The notes: generated by a model from the sequence alone, not told the origin. 64,000 nt of DNA from Paenibacillus selenitireducens (GCF_002021565.1 NZ_MSZX01000015.1:27-64026), one strand, 5' to 3'; positions 51,959 to 60,936 are shown, numbered from the stretch's first letter. Numbers and translations: made by a program.

Positions 51959-52163
51959 TATCCCCTTAAAGTAGACACTCAAAAAAACTGTCATGTTATC
52001 ATGAAGGATCGAGTAACACTTATAGGGGATATTTTTATTGGCCCAAAAGTGACAAGTAAGTAGTAGCAGAACAATTAGAGATTCATCATTGTTACAACTG
52101 AAGATGTGGGTGAAGAAGTGGCAAAACGGAGACTCGTTCGATAGAGAGACTAAAAGCTATTAA
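51959..52163 (+). pseudogene. Decayed IS3-family insertion sequence, OrfA remnant
   Basis: A left-end-like sequence TATCCCCTTAAAGTAGACAC opens at 51959. A short frame from about 52038 (TTG) carries one internal TGA and reads RDSSLLQLKMWVKKWQNGD then SFDRETKSY before a stop at 52163. LKMWVKKW with a preceding HTH is the typical OrfA pattern of IS3 elements. The rest of the element is gone. The remaining part of 51901-52228 holds no other gene. Confidence 0.6.
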
Positions 52164-52228
52164 ACTAATGAAACAAAGAATAAGAGCAATTTTCATATTA
52201 GTATTCATGTGATCTCCTTCAAAATTTA

Positions 52229-53863
52229 TTATTTAATTATTCTATAATTTTTGATTAGCTTTTCTAAGATACTGTTGCAGCGATTATATAAATACTTAAT
52301 TGAAATACTGAGAGTAAGTAATAAAAGAGCTATATAAAATATTGAAATGAAATATAAGTTACTTGATAAGTATTTACTTACTGTTATGCCTACTAGACAA
52401 ACTAGACCTACAAAAAGTGAATTCACAACATGGAATGATGTGATCGCAGTTCGTCCTTTAAATAACTGTTGCTCATCAGTCCAAAGGAATATGGGGAAGA
52501 CTATATCGAATATGACACAAATGAGTACACCATTTAAAGAAATCAAAACTGAAAGTATCAACCATAGAAACAAAGCAACTACAGGTACATTTAAGAATTC
52601 GTAGATCATATAACAATATAGAAGTATCGTAGGTGAAAATATAACCCATGATGTAATAATTTTAGATAATAAAATATTTCTTTCAGATATAGGCAATACA
52701 CTTTTAATAAAAAGATTGTTTTTCTCCCGAGAGAATGAAGAAATAGCAATAGGGTTCCATCCAATCGTTGATATTGAAAATCCAACCAAAAGTATAAACG
52801 ATAGGGTTAAATGGTTTTCAATGAAAAATTGGATTCCTTCCAACTGTTTATTCAAAATAAAAACTAAAATACATAAAAACGGGAGAAGTATTGAACCAAT
52901 CAAGCCTTTTATAAATAAGACAGGTCTTCTAAACAACATTTTGAATTCTTGTATGATTAATGACTGTACTTCTTTTCTAGTATGTAGATGAATGGAGTGA
53001 TCATTTAGTTTAGGGTGAGATTTTCTTTTTCGTTGGGTAGATGAATTATATGTGTAGATTTTAGCTCCTAAACATATCGATATATATAGGAATAAATATG
53101 AAACAACAAGATATGAGATGATTATGATCATAATCATATTTATGTGTTCTAAATGATGAAAAATATAATTTATTAATATACTAGGTGGATAATAATAAGT
53201 ATCTGTGATATTCCATGTTAATTTCTCGAAAATATGATTGATAAACTGATATTTTTGTATGAAAAAGAAAGTAGTGGCTAATCCAATGATAGCAACAAAG
53301 AAAGTAAACAATTTTTTATAAAAATCGAACTTCCTCTTGTTCATACTTATTATTCGCATACCTAACATTATGATCAACATATTTATAGAATTAGGAATAA
53401 TAGGAATGGTAGCTATTATAGCTACTACAACGAAATAAAAGATTAGGGGAGGGTGGTGAATGATCCCAATATACCAGATGATTGGAGTATAAAGCAGTAA
53501 CAGCAATAAAAATTCAGATAGGAATAAGATAAACAATTTTGAAATAATGAGATCCCTGTTCTTAATGGGTAAGTGGAAATAAGAAGTAATATCCGTAGAA
53601 AAAAAGAACATCGAAACTATAGGCATAAAACTAAGGATGAAAATTAAAATGCTTGAAACCATAAACATCATGTTCATGATTAGCGCCAGGCTCTTGTCTC
53701 CTCCAAAATTTCCATATAGAAATCGAATGAAATCTTCGATGAATATAAAATATAAACTAAAAAAGTAAATAACCCCTATTATTCGAATGTAAAGTGATTT
53801 TCGAGATTGCACGGTTGACCTGAAATTGACCAACAACATATTTCTAATTAATGTCTTTATCAT
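52229..53863 (-). CDS. ABC transporter membrane protein (exporter type)
   Basis: This 544-residue, very AT-rich membrane protein has about 12 hydrophobic segments and short loops. A cytoplasmic loop in the middle (STQRKRKSHPKLNDHSIHLHTRKEVQSLIIQEFKMLFRRP) resembles permease components of two-gene ABC exporters in Firmicutes. It is the partner of the ATPase encoded just upstream on the minus strand, whose end overlaps its start by 20 bases. Systems of this kind export antimicrobial peptides or provide self-immunity; the low GC and flanking remnants suggest horizontal origin. The cargo is unknown. Confidence 0.8.
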   Translation of the reverse strand: MIKTLIRNMLLVNFRSTVQSRKSLYIRIIGVIYFFSLYFIFIEDFIRFLYGNFGGDKSLALIMNMMFMVSSILIFILSFMPIVSMFFFSTDITSYFHLPIKNRDLIISKLFILFLSEFLLLLLLYTPIIWYIGIIHHPPLIFYFVVVAIIATIPIIPNSINMLIIMLGMRIISMNKRKFDFYKKLFTFFVAIIGLATTFFFIQKYQFINHIFEKLTWNITDTYYYPPSILINYIFHHLEHINMIMIIIISYLVVSYLFLYISICLGAKIYTYNSSTQRKRKSHPKLNDHSIHLHTRKEVQSLIIQEFKMLFRRPVLFIKGLIGSILLPFLCILVFILNKQLEGIQFFIENHLTLSFILLVGFSISTIGWNPIAISSFSREKNNLFIKSVLPISERNILLSKIITSWVIFSPTILLYCYMIYEFLNVPVVALFLWLILSVLISLNGVLICVIFDIVFPIFLWTDEQQLFKGRTAITSFHVVNSLFVGLVCLVGITVSKYLSSNLYFISIFYIALLLLTLSISIKYLYNRCNSILEKLIKNYRIIK

Positions 53864-54581
53864 TTTTAGTTAACTCCATAAATAATTTTTCTAAGGATAC
53901 TTCACTTTTCATTTTATGTTTAACTTCTTGCATAACCCCATCAAATATTTTCACGCCGTGCTTAATAATCACTATTTTGTCACAAGTATTTTCTGCTGTT
54001 TCTAGCATATGGGTTGAGAATAACACAGCATTTCCTTTATCAGCGTGTTCTCTCATCAATTCTTTTAATATGAATACGGCATTGGGATCTAGACCGTTTA
54101 AGGGTTCATCAAGAACCCATACTTTGGGATCATGTAATAAGGAGCCAATAATCAAAATTTTTTTTCTCATTCCATGGGAATAGTTCTGAATAAAATCATC
54201 TAAAGCATGTAACATATTGAATTTTGTTGCTAATGTCTTTATTGTTTGCTCACACTTCTCAGAAGGAATAGCATAGACATCTTTTAGAAAATTTAAATAC
54301 TCTATCCCTTTCAGATGTAAAAAAAAGTTTGGCGTATCAGGTACATATCCTAAGTTTTGTTTGGCTTTAATCGTATCTAATTTAATATCAAACTGGTTTA
54401 TCGTAATGGTGCCAGAATCGAGGGTATGCATACCAGTAATTAATTTAATTGTAGTTGATTTCCCTGCTCCATTAGGTCCTAAAAACCCGAATATTTCGCC
54501 TGGCAATACTCTTAATGTTAAATTATCAACTGCGTTCTCCATCTTGTCATAGTGCTTGGTAATTCCCTGTATGTTTAACAT
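53844..54581 (-). CDS. ABC transporter ATP-binding protein
   Basis: This 245-residue ATPase has Walker A GPNGAGKST, the Q-loop region LGYVPDTPNFFLHL, signature YSHGMRKKI (replacing LSGGQ) and Walker B KVWVLDEPLNGLDP with the His of the switch (FSTHMLETAE). It powers the membrane protein encoded next on the minus strand. ATG 54581 follows AAGAAGGTGAATACCC. The altered signature YSHGM is common in Firmicute bacitracin-like/immunity ATPases. Together the two genes look like an export or self-resistance system carried in with foreign DNA. Confidence 0.9.
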   Translation of the reverse strand: MLNIQGITKHYDKMENAVDNLTLRVLPGEIFGFLGPNGAGKSTTIKLITGMHTLDSGTITINQFDIKLDTIKAKQNLGYVPDTPNFFLHLKGIEYLNFLKDVYAIPSEKCEQTIKTLATKFNMLHALDDFIQNYSHGMRKKILIIGSLLHDPKVWVLDEPLNGLDPNAVFILKELMREHADKGNAVLFSTHMLETAENTCDKIVIIKHGVKIFDGVMQEVKHKMKSEVSLEKLFMELTKNDKDIN

Positions 54582-54599
54582 GGGTATTCACCTTCTTTA

Positions 54600-54931
54600 T
54601 TGGGAAATAGGATATTTGCTTTTTTCTTCAATAATACCTTCTTTAACTTCCATGATAATATTTGCTAAGTTACTGTGATATCGGGATTCGCCATTTTGAT
54701 ATTATCCAAGAGTGTACCAGAGAATAAAATAATATTCTGTGAAACAATTCCTATACGATCTCTTACTGTTTTAACATTAATTTCTTTTTATATTAATACC
54801 ATTTATGTTAATAACACCCTTATAATTAGTGTAAGGTCCCAATAAAAGTTTAACGATAGTAGATTTCCCTGATCCATTAATTCCCTCAAAAGCAATCTTA
54901 TCGCCTTGGATTAGAGTGAAATTAATATTTC
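54600..54931 (-). pseudogene. Fragment of a peptide-exporter ABC ATPase
   Basis: The minus strand reads INGSGKSTIVKLLLG (Walker A), then GVININGINIK, a stop, then VRDRIGIVSQNIILFSGTL and DNIKMANPDITVT. This is the order of an ABC exporter nucleotide-binding domain as in bacteriocin/lantibiotic exporters: Walker A, core strand, Q-loop, then loss of the signature region. Stop codons and a frame change break it and there is no upstream membrane domain. It is a dead relic just upstream of the live ABC pair. Confidence 0.7.
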
Positions 54932-54950
54932 TAGAAAAGGGGTGTGCAGG

Positions 54951-55448
54951 ATGAATATAACGAAAACGTTGATTTTCTGCATCATTTCAGTTCTCTGTGT
55001 GGTACTTATTATCAGTGGTTGTGGATCTAATAAGCAGCCTGTTCAGGGCGGTTCTTCCTCTGAAGGGCTGGACCAACTTCTAGCGAAAACTAACCAAGAT
55101 GGCGCATTTGTTTTTGAAAGGCTTCCCTGGCTGATTTCCAAGCAAGAAGTCATTGAAAAGCAGAAGTTGGATAACATTCAGTCAAAAGACGCTGATAGGC
55201 TCATCGGAGCAGGAAGTATCCCTTTAGATGCTTCGGTGAAGCAGACGGTCATTTACAATTTTCAAGATGATCAATTGGTATCTGGGGAATACTGGTTTAC
55301 CACATCAGATAAGAACCATTTTGTTGAATTGGGCAAAGAACTGAAGGGACTCTTTTCCAAATCGCTTTCCGAGCCACAAACAGGCAATATCGCCTTGTTG
55401 GACCAAGCCGATGTTTCGGCGCAGCAAGGGGGAATTGTAGCATGGTAA
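54951..55448 (+). CDS. Small lipoprotein of unknown function
   Basis: This protein of about 165 residues begins with a signal peptide and lipobox (LCVVLIISGCGSNKQ). The mature part is short and acidic (PWLISKQEVIEKQKLDNIQSKD...YNFQDDQLVSGEYWFTTSDKNHFVELGKELK). ATG 54951 lies eight bases after AAAGGGG; GTG 54942 overlaps that site. It might accompany the ABC remnants as an exported immunity or accessory lipoprotein, but its GC is nearer to the chromosome average. A terminator lies 140 bases after the stop. No family is recognised. Confidence 0.7.
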   Translation: MNITKTLIFCIISVLCVVLIISGCGSNKQPVQGGSSSEGLDQLLAKTNQDGAFVFERLPWLISKQEVIEKQKLDNIQSKDADRLIGAGSIPLDASVKQTVIYNFQDDQLVSGEYWFTTSDKNHFVELGKELKGLFSKSLSEPQTGNIALLDQADVSAQQGGIVAW

Positions 55449-55585
55449 GGTACAGATCACAGTAATTTACGAGTAAATTTGTCAACTACTGAACAGAATG
55501 ACTACTTGCTGCAAATTCATATTGCATCCCCCCTCCCGGAACGGCAGGGATTGCAGTAATCGGTTTGGTTGTTAAGAATGATTTC
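55449..55585 (+). other. Short intergenic region
   Basis: This is 140 bases with no gene. It leads from the lipoprotein to the terminator at 55586. Confidence 0.3.
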
Positions 55586-55625
55586 GCAGTCTAGCTAGGA
55601 TCCTAGCTAGGCTGCTTTTTTTTGG
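55586..55625 (+). terminator. Strong intrinsic terminator
   Basis: The self-complementary GCAGTCTAGCTAGGATCCTAGCTAGGCTGC forms a long stem and is followed by TTTTTTTT. Confidence 0.85.
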
Positions 55626-55728
55626 ACGTGCCCAGAAGCACGCATGATCTATGGCGAAATCTGTGCGTAAAAGCACATTGACAAAGTACATGCCAGCAGC
55701 AGGGCAAATATGCTCCGAAAAAGTTACT

Positions 55729-55799
55729 GGACTTCTGTCCAATAATTTGACAGAAGTCCATGCTTTGTAACATATCGAGCACAGACCAAATTGTGCTCG
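55729..55799 (-). terminator. Two hairpins downstream of the lactonase gene
   Basis: GGACTTCTGTC / GACAGAAGTCC (55729-55759) and GAGCACA / TGTGCTC (55777-55798) lie after the lactonase stop on the minus strand. The first is followed on that strand by ACTTTTTCGG and is the likelier terminator. Confidence 0.5.
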
Positions 55800-55816
55800 G
55801 TCATGTTGAACCCTCT

Positions 55817-56665
55817 TTATTCGTAGTATCCCTCGGTTGATTTGCGGAATTGTTTAAATTGATTCGCATCATGTCCGAACCACACTTGAGAGTTCGTTCG
55901 TGTAGCCAGTGTACGGATTTTCTCAACCGAGTTCCGGTAGCCGATCAAATCATAGATAATGCCCGGAGGCTTGACCGGTGGGCCGTAGCTCTCTGCTGTA
56001 TAGATGGCATCAGAAGCCAGGATGATCCCGCCCGTTTCCGGCATTTCAATGTGCAAGCCTATCATGCCCCAAGCATGTCCGCTCCCCAAGTTAATAATCT
56101 TGATACCTTCAACCAGCTCCAGGTTATCTTCGTTGCGCTTGATCGTTTTCCACTGCAAATGGTTTTTGATCCATGCATCGATGTCCGCCCAAACATATGC
56201 CCCTTCTTTTTCATTGCGGGCATAGGTCTGCAGCGTGCCGTTCAGCTCATCCTCATGGACGATAATTGTTGCGTTTGTGAACATCTCCAAGCATCCTGCA
56301 TGGTCCAGATGTAAATGAGAGGCAATGACATACTTAATTTCCTCAGGTCTTATATTCAGCTGCTCCAGCCGGTTATGCAGGTAACATTCCTCGCTAGCCA
56401 CCCAAGGGAAGGCATGCTGGGTCGACTCGGCCCAGCGTCCTTCAACACCCATTGAGTTCGGGTTGCAGGCCGTATCGAACAAAATTTTCCCTTCAGGATG
56501 ATTAATCAATACCGTATAGATCGGAAATTCGACGAATTGTGTCGGCGCATTAGGATTGCTTAGCGTAGCCGGATTATGCATTGCGATCATCCAGTTTTTG
56601 TCCATGCTCATACGACCGTTATCCATCACATACAACTTAGGACGGGCTTTTATAAGATTTGACAT
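55817..56665 (-). CDS. Metallo-beta-lactamase-fold lactonase, AHL-lactonase (AiiA-like)
   Basis: This 282-residue MBL-fold hydrolase has the dinuclear zinc site HLHLDHAG, a GSGHAWG His, SDAIYT with the bridging Asp, and a C-terminal FGHDANQFKQF. This order of ligands matches acyl-homoserine-lactone lactonases such as AiiA. Those enzymes open the lactone ring of AHL quorum-sensing signals made by Gram-negative neighbours. The N-terminal SMDKNWMIAMHNPATLSNPN region differs from AiiA, so another lactone or ester is possible. ATG 56665 follows GGGAGGAAAC. A broken HxlR-type regulator is divergent from it. Confidence 0.85.
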   Translation of the reverse strand: MSNLIKARPKLYVMDNGRMSMDKNWMIAMHNPATLSNPNAPTQFVEFPIYTVLINHPEGKILFDTACNPNSMGVEGRWAESTQHAFPWVASEECYLHNRLEQLNIRPEEIKYVIASHLHLDHAGCLEMFTNATIIVHEDELNGTLQTYARNEKEGAYVWADIDAWIKNHLQWKTIKRNEDNLELVEGIKIINLGSGHAWGMIGLHIEMPETGGIILASDAIYTAESYGPPVKPPGIIYDLIGYRNSVEKIRTLATRTNSQVWFGHDANQFKQFRKSTEGYYE

Positions 56666-56850
56666 GTTCGTTTCCTCCCAATTTGTAGTAATGTCCATTA
56701 ATTCTCTGGCTCACTTCGAGTTGATGTGTACCGGCAGCGAGAACCCCGAATCGTCATAAACAGCGCACTTGCCGTCCTAGTTCTTGAACACGCTGCCGTA
56801 GTGGTAATATAGACATACAATAATATACAATCTAAAATTACATAAGTAGG

Positions 56851-56880
56851 CACTTTAATGTGTCCTGGGTACTTTAAGGT
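56851..56880. promoter_or_regulatory. Repeated motif in the lactonase/HxlR control region
   Basis: ACTTTAATGTG (56851-56861) and ACTTTAAGGTG (56870-56880) are direct repeats 19 bases apart in the gap between the lactonase and the HxlR pseudogene. They are good candidates for an HxlR-family binding site. They may now be orphaned by the loss of the regulator. Confidence 0.45.
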
Positions 56881-56898
56881 GCATAGGAGGGGAATCAT

Positions 56899-57298
56899 TT
56901 GACATCTTCGACCAAAACAAAACAACCCGACATCTCTTTGGCAGGTTGCGGCTACAGCAGAGTTCTTGAAATAATCTCGAATAAATGGACAGCACTCGTT
57001 ATCTACGCATTGGAAAACGGAAATATCAGATAGAAATAGCCAGAAGAGTCGAAGGCATTTCCAAAAAAATGCTGACTCAAACGGTGCGAAAGCTGGAACG
57101 AGATGGGCTGGTCCAACGACTATTACACCAACCGTACCCCCAACCGTCGAATATTCGTTAACCCCTCTAGGCGAATCCTTGCTTCAACCGATGAGAGAGC
57201 TAAGGCAATGGGGAAGGATAAATTATTCGCATGTCGAGGAGGCAAGAGCCAACTACGATCTAATTTATAGTAAAGATCCCCAATCGTCGTCAAAATGA
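56899..57298 (+). pseudogene. HxlR-family regulator, inactivated by frameshifts
   Basis: The gene starts at TTG 56899 behind AGGAGGGG. It reads CGYSRVLEIISNKWTALVIYALENGNIR, the HxlR start with its Cys. A frame break at about 57032 follows, after which EIARRVEGISKKMLTQTVRKLERDGL resumes in another frame. A second shift around 57115 leads to PTVEYSLTPLGESLLQPM and a stop at 57296-57298. Restoring two small deletions gives a full protein of about 130 residues. It once controlled the divergent lactonase, probably in response to thiol or quinone stress. The gene is now dead unless the shifts are errors. Confidence 0.75.
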
Positions 57299-57414
57299 AA
57301 GGGCCACTATACCGTGACTGAAGGTTTTCAGAATGTTAATTAACATAATTAAATTTAGATAAGGGCAGTAATGTTCGGAGGATTTAATTAATCTTGTGTA
57401 TGGGGGTAAAAACA

Positions 57415-57606
57415 ATGGAAACAAATGATCAGGTTTTCGCAAAAACAAACCGTCTTATTTTAAGGGGATTTAGTATTAATGACACGGAATCCTTTCATTT
57501 GTATCGTTCCAATCCAGAAGTTGCTAAATTTCAGTCTTGGGAGAATTATGGGAACGAGATTAATAAAAGAAAGTTACTACTCATAAACGATCGCTTCATA
57601 TTTTGA
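57415..57606 (+). pseudogene. Truncated GNAT acetyltransferase
   Basis: Only the N-terminus of a RimJ/GNAT-type acetyltransferase is present: ETNDQVFAKTNRLILRGFS, then NDTESFHLYRSNPEVAKFQSW. The frame stops after about 63 residues, before motif A that binds acetyl-CoA. Normal members are about 170-180 residues. ATG 57415 follows GGGGGTAAAAAC. It cannot be active. Confidence 0.7.
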
Positions 57607-57676
57607 GAAATTCAATTTTATTTATTGTATAATGGGTACTTCAATATGGGATAGAAACAGGGAAAAGAGGGATCGA

Positions 57677-58351
57677 ATGCCTACTATACTGGTTGCTGAC
57701 GACGATGCGAACATTCGCGAACTTGTCTGTTTATTTCTACGCAACGACGGATTCGAAACAGCCGAAGCCGCGGATGGCAAGGAAGCACTAGCCGTCTATG
57801 CCTCAACACATGTCGATCTTGTCGTGCTCGATATTATGATGCCAATTATGGATGGTTGGACGTTATGCAAGGAGCTCCGAAGAGCCAATCCTGATCTTCC
57901 CTTACTTATGCTGACTGCGAGAGGCGAAACATGGGAAAAGGTGAAAGGTTTTGAACTTGGGACGGACGATTATTTAACGAAACCATTCGATCCGTTAGAG
58001 TTGACGGTTCGTGTTAGGGCACTACTCAAACGATACAAGATTGGCTCCACGCAGACGATCCATTTCGGCAACGTCATCCTGGATCGGCAGACCTATAAGG
58101 TGATGAGAGGGACGGAGTCGTTCACATTGCCGCTTAAGGAGTTCGAATTGCTGTATAAGCTCGCTGGAACACCCGGACAAGTCTATACGCGTGAACAGTT
58201 GATCGATCAGATTTGGGGGATCGATTACGCAGGAGATGATCGAACGATAGACGTACATATTAAACGCCTTCGCGAAAGATTCGCGACGACATCCGATTTC
58301 AAGATCGAAACGGTGCGTGGGCTTGGGTATCGGCTTGAGGTTTACGAATGA
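57677..58351 (+). CDS. Response regulator, OmpR/PhoB family
   Basis: This 224-residue regulator has a receiver domain with acidic pocket VADDDANIRE, phosphorylatable Asp in DLVVLDIMMPIMDGW and the Lys of YLTKPFDPLEL. The C-terminal winged helix is of OmpR type (RQTYKVMRG...LPLKEFELLYKLAGTPGQVYTREQLIDQIWG, DRTIDVHIKRLRERF). ATG 57677 follows AAGAGGGA; the open frame to 57632 is rejected. It overlaps the kinase start by ATGA. The phased repeats at three promoters downstream are the likely binding sites, because OmpR-type proteins bind tandem half-sites about 10-11 bp apart. Confidence 0.93.
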   Translation: MPTILVADDDANIRELVCLFLRNDGFETAEAADGKEALAVYASTHVDLVVLDIMMPIMDGWTLCKELRRANPDLPLLMLTARGETWEKVKGFELGTDDYLTKPFDPLELTVRVRALLKRYKIGSTQTIHFGNVILDRQTYKVMRGTESFTLPLKEFELLYKLAGTPGQVYTREQLIDQIWGIDYAGDDRTIDVHIKRLRERFATTSDFKIETVRGLGYRLEVYE

Positions 58352-59715
58352 TCAAGTCCTTATATATCCGTGTCGTACTGACATTCCTAGTCTCCGTCAT
58401 TGGGGGAACGATCATTTCTTTTTTTGCGTCAACTTGGATATTCGAAGAAAAATTGAATGAGAACGCGCAAATCAACTTACGTAACTTTGGCCAAGACATC
58501 GTCCGAATTTACAAGACGCTTCCGTTACATGAAGCGGACTCGTTCGTAAGTGAAATGAAGCAGCTCGATTCCTATTATATTCGAATATATGAAGCAACAG
58601 GTCAGTTCCAGCCTTACGGAAAACTTAATGGACATAAACCTGCCCCTGTGACGATGGAGCAACTAAAGAAAGTAATCGATGGAGGCGTTGTCCAAGTCAC
58701 GCCGAATGGGATTGGTTCAGTCCTCTTAGGGTTGCCCTTGAAAACGGAAATGGGAACAAAAGCGATGTTTTTGGAAACACTCGCCCCTCCTTCTTCCTCT
58801 TTTGTCGCCAATTGGGCAATGATCTTTGCAACCTGTTCGTTGATTGCAGGAAGTTTGTTGATTCTGGTTGCCTCTATATTCCTGGTCAGACCAATCAAAA
58901 AGCTGACAAAAGCAACCAAGCGGATCGCAGCGGGTGACTTCAACGTCAAGTTGAATATTAAGCAAATGAGTGAGCTGGGTACGTTGGCTCGCAGCTTCGA
59001 AGAAATGTCGCACGATCTGCAGCAACTTGAGCAGATGCGCAGGGATTTCGTATCGAACGTATCGCACGAGGTACAATCTCCGCTCACCTCGATATCCGGT
59101 TATGCTCTAGCGCTTAAGCAAGTTGACCTCTCAGATCACGAACGAAGCCGTTATCTTGATATTATCATCGCTGAAGCGAAAAGGATGTCCAAAATGAGCG
59201 ATAGCCTGCTCAAGCTGAGTTTGCTTGAATCGCAGTCACAGCAACTGCGGCTCGTCACACTCAGCCTTGATGAACAGATCCGTCGGGTAATCGTGGCGCT
59301 CCAGCCGCAATGGTCTGCTCGCAACATCCATTTCGAGCTTGATTTACAGACCGTTAAAGTGACGGCTGATCATGACCAGTTGAATCAGGTATGGACGAAC
59401 ATCCTCAGCAATGGCATCAAATTTTCCAAGGATGGCGGCGTGATTAAGGTCAGCACCAAACAGGACATCAAAAACGTGATAGTCCGAATATCCGACACGG
59501 GCATTGGTATACCGCTTGAAGATCAAAAGCGTATATTCGAGCGGTTCTTTAAGGCCGATCGTTCCCACAGTCGCAAGTATGACGGCAGCGGTATGGGACT
59601 TGCTATCGTTAAACAGATCGTATCGCTTCATCAAGGCGACATCCGAGTGGAAAGTGAGCCTGGTCAAGGATCGACCTTCATTGTCACCTTGCCAATCACT
59701 ACGACAATAGATTAG
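58348..59715 (+). CDS. Sensor histidine kinase of the OmpR-type pair
   Basis: This 455-residue kinase has two membrane helices (VVLTFLVSVIGGTIISFFAS and MIFATCSLIAGSLLILVASIFLV) bounding an external sensor of about 120 residues. A HAMP linker follows (RPIKKLTKATKRIAAGDFNVKL). The HisKA domain carries its phospho-His in VSNVSHEVQSPLTSISGYALAL, and the HATPase domain has NILSNGIKFSKDGGV, SDTGIGIPLEDQ and KYDGSGMGLAIVK. It phosphorylates the upstream regulator. The external sensor has no recognised motif. The pair, and the hydrolases it appears to control, act at the cell envelope. Confidence 0.93.
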   Translation: MIKSLYIRVVLTFLVSVIGGTIISFFASTWIFEEKLNENAQINLRNFGQDIVRIYKTLPLHEADSFVSEMKQLDSYYIRIYEATGQFQPYGKLNGHKPAPVTMEQLKKVIDGGVVQVTPNGIGSVLLGLPLKTEMGTKAMFLETLAPPSSSFVANWAMIFATCSLIAGSLLILVASIFLVRPIKKLTKATKRIAAGDFNVKLNIKQMSELGTLARSFEEMSHDLQQLEQMRRDFVSNVSHEVQSPLTSISGYALALKQVDLSDHERSRYLDIIIAEAKRMSKMSDSLLKLSLLESQSQQLRLVTLSLDEQIRRVIVALQPQWSARNIHFELDLQTVKVTADHDQLNQVWTNILSNGIKFSKDGGVIKVSTKQDIKNVIVRISDTGIGIPLEDQKRIFERFFKADRSHSRKYDGSGMGLAIVKQIVSLHQGDIRVESEPGQGSTFIVTLPITTTID

Positions 59716-59731
59716 CTAGATTCATTCTCTA

Positions 59732-59784
59732 TGCTACGGCATTATGTGCAAGCTTCCTTGCATATGAGTCGTAGCATTTTTTTT
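59732..59784 (+). terminator. Terminator after the kinase gene (cassette copy 1)
   Basis: TGCTACGGC...CAAG pairs with CTTG...GTCGTAGCA, followed by TTTTTTTT. Nearly the same sequence ends the third cassette at 63677-63730, showing that the element was duplicated with its promoter. Confidence 0.75.
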
Positions 59785-59788
59785 GCCA

Positions 59789-59816
59789 GTTCATATTCGG
59801 TTCATATTGTCGTCAT
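59789..59816 (+). promoter_or_regulatory. Phased repeat, copy 1 (upstream of hydrolase 1)
   Basis: GTTCATAT at 59789, GTTCATAT at 59800 and CGTCAT at 59811 are exactly 11 bases apart. Same-face half-sites of this kind are a hallmark of OmpR-family binding. Confidence 0.7.
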
Positions 59817-59901
59817 GGAGAGTGCATCTTTGTTAGTTAAACTTTCACTAGTCGCACCGTTAAGGTAGCTGAATAAACAGATAGGACAGGAGAAGATGAG
59901 A

Positions 59902-60882
59902 GTGACACAAACAGAGGAAATGAAAACGAGGAATGGAACGAAATCAAAGAAAGTACGAAGCATTTTGCTTAAAATCATAGGAGCAATCGTTGTCGCCATT
60001 GTTCTTTTTCTAGGCATTGTTTATACCGTAAATATGATCAGTAATCATTCGGAGCAAAAAAGAATAGAGTCCTATGGACAGCATGTATCTGTAGATGGGA
60101 AAAATATGAATGTTCTGATTCAAGGAACAGGCGAAGAAACCGTCGTACTCCTACCTGGTCTTGGAACAGCGGCACCCGCACTGGATTTTAAGCCGCTAAT
60201 CGAAGAGCTATCACCATTCTACAAAGTCGTTGTGGTTGAGCCTTTTGGTTATGGATTAAGTGATCTAACCGAAAAGGAACGGACCACAGAGAATATTGTC
60301 AGTGAAATTCATGAAGCTTTACAAGGTCTTAACATTGAACGGTATATTCTAATGGGCCACTCCATATCAGGCATTTACGGACTCGATTATGTGAATAAAT
60401 ATGAAAACGAAGTGAGTGTATTTGTCGGGCTCGATAGCAGTGTTCCAACGCTAACTGAGAAGGTAGGATCTTCACAACTAGAAATGGTTAAATGGCTCAA
60501 AAAATCAGGTCTCTCTAGATTGGCTATGAAATTGGGTACGGACCCATTGGCTGCACTGCCCTATGATGATAACACGAAAGAACAAATGAGAATTCTTATG
60601 CACAAAAACATGTATAATCCCAACCAATTAAATGAAGTTGAACATATGTATTCTAATTTTAAAGCAGCTGAAAGCATAACATTTCCCCCAAATCTTCCCG
60701 TTATTTTCTTTATCCAAGCGAATCATCCAGTAACGGATCGATGGGTACCCGAGCATGAAGCGCAAGTAAAAAATTCTGTACATGGAAAAGTGATGCTGTT
60801 TGAAGCAGATCATTACATACATCGTACCAAAGCCAAAGAAATCGTAGAGAACTTTAGAGCGTTTATGAAAGAAATAAAATAA
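59902..60882 (+). CDS. Membrane-anchored alpha/beta hydrolase, paralogue 1
   Basis: This protein of about 326 residues has one N-terminal helix (ILLKIIGAIVVAIVLFLGIVYTV) facing the catalytic domain outward. The alpha/beta-hydrolase core has LLPGLGTAAPALDF for the oxyanion region, nucleophile GHSISG and the late His in EADHYIHRTKAKEI. The acidic member may be in VFFIQANHP or nearby. Substrates may be esters or peptides at the envelope. The start is GTG 59902, seven bases after AGGAGAA; ATG 59896 is only two bases from that site. It is followed by a close duplicate at 61051, with matching 5' leader and upstream repeats. Confidence 0.82.
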   Translation: MTQTEEMKTRNGTKSKKVRSILLKIIGAIVVAIVLFLGIVYTVNMISNHSEQKRIESYGQHVSVDGKNMNVLIQGTGEETVVLLPGLGTAAPALDFKPLIEELSPFYKVVVVEPFGYGLSDLTEKERTTENIVSEIHEALQGLNIERYILMGHSISGIYGLDYVNKYENEVSVFVGLDSSVPTLTEKVGSSQLEMVKWLKKSGLSRLAMKLGTDPLAALPYDDNTKEQMRILMHKNMYNPNQLNEVEHMYSNFKAAESITFPPNLPVIFFIQANHPVTDRWVPEHEAQVKNSVHGKVMLFEADHYIHRTKAKEIVENFRAFMKEIK

Positions 60883-60936
60883 GTGTACTAGAGAAGGTCT
60901 CTCTACGATTTTGATCATATGCAAGCTACTTTGCCA

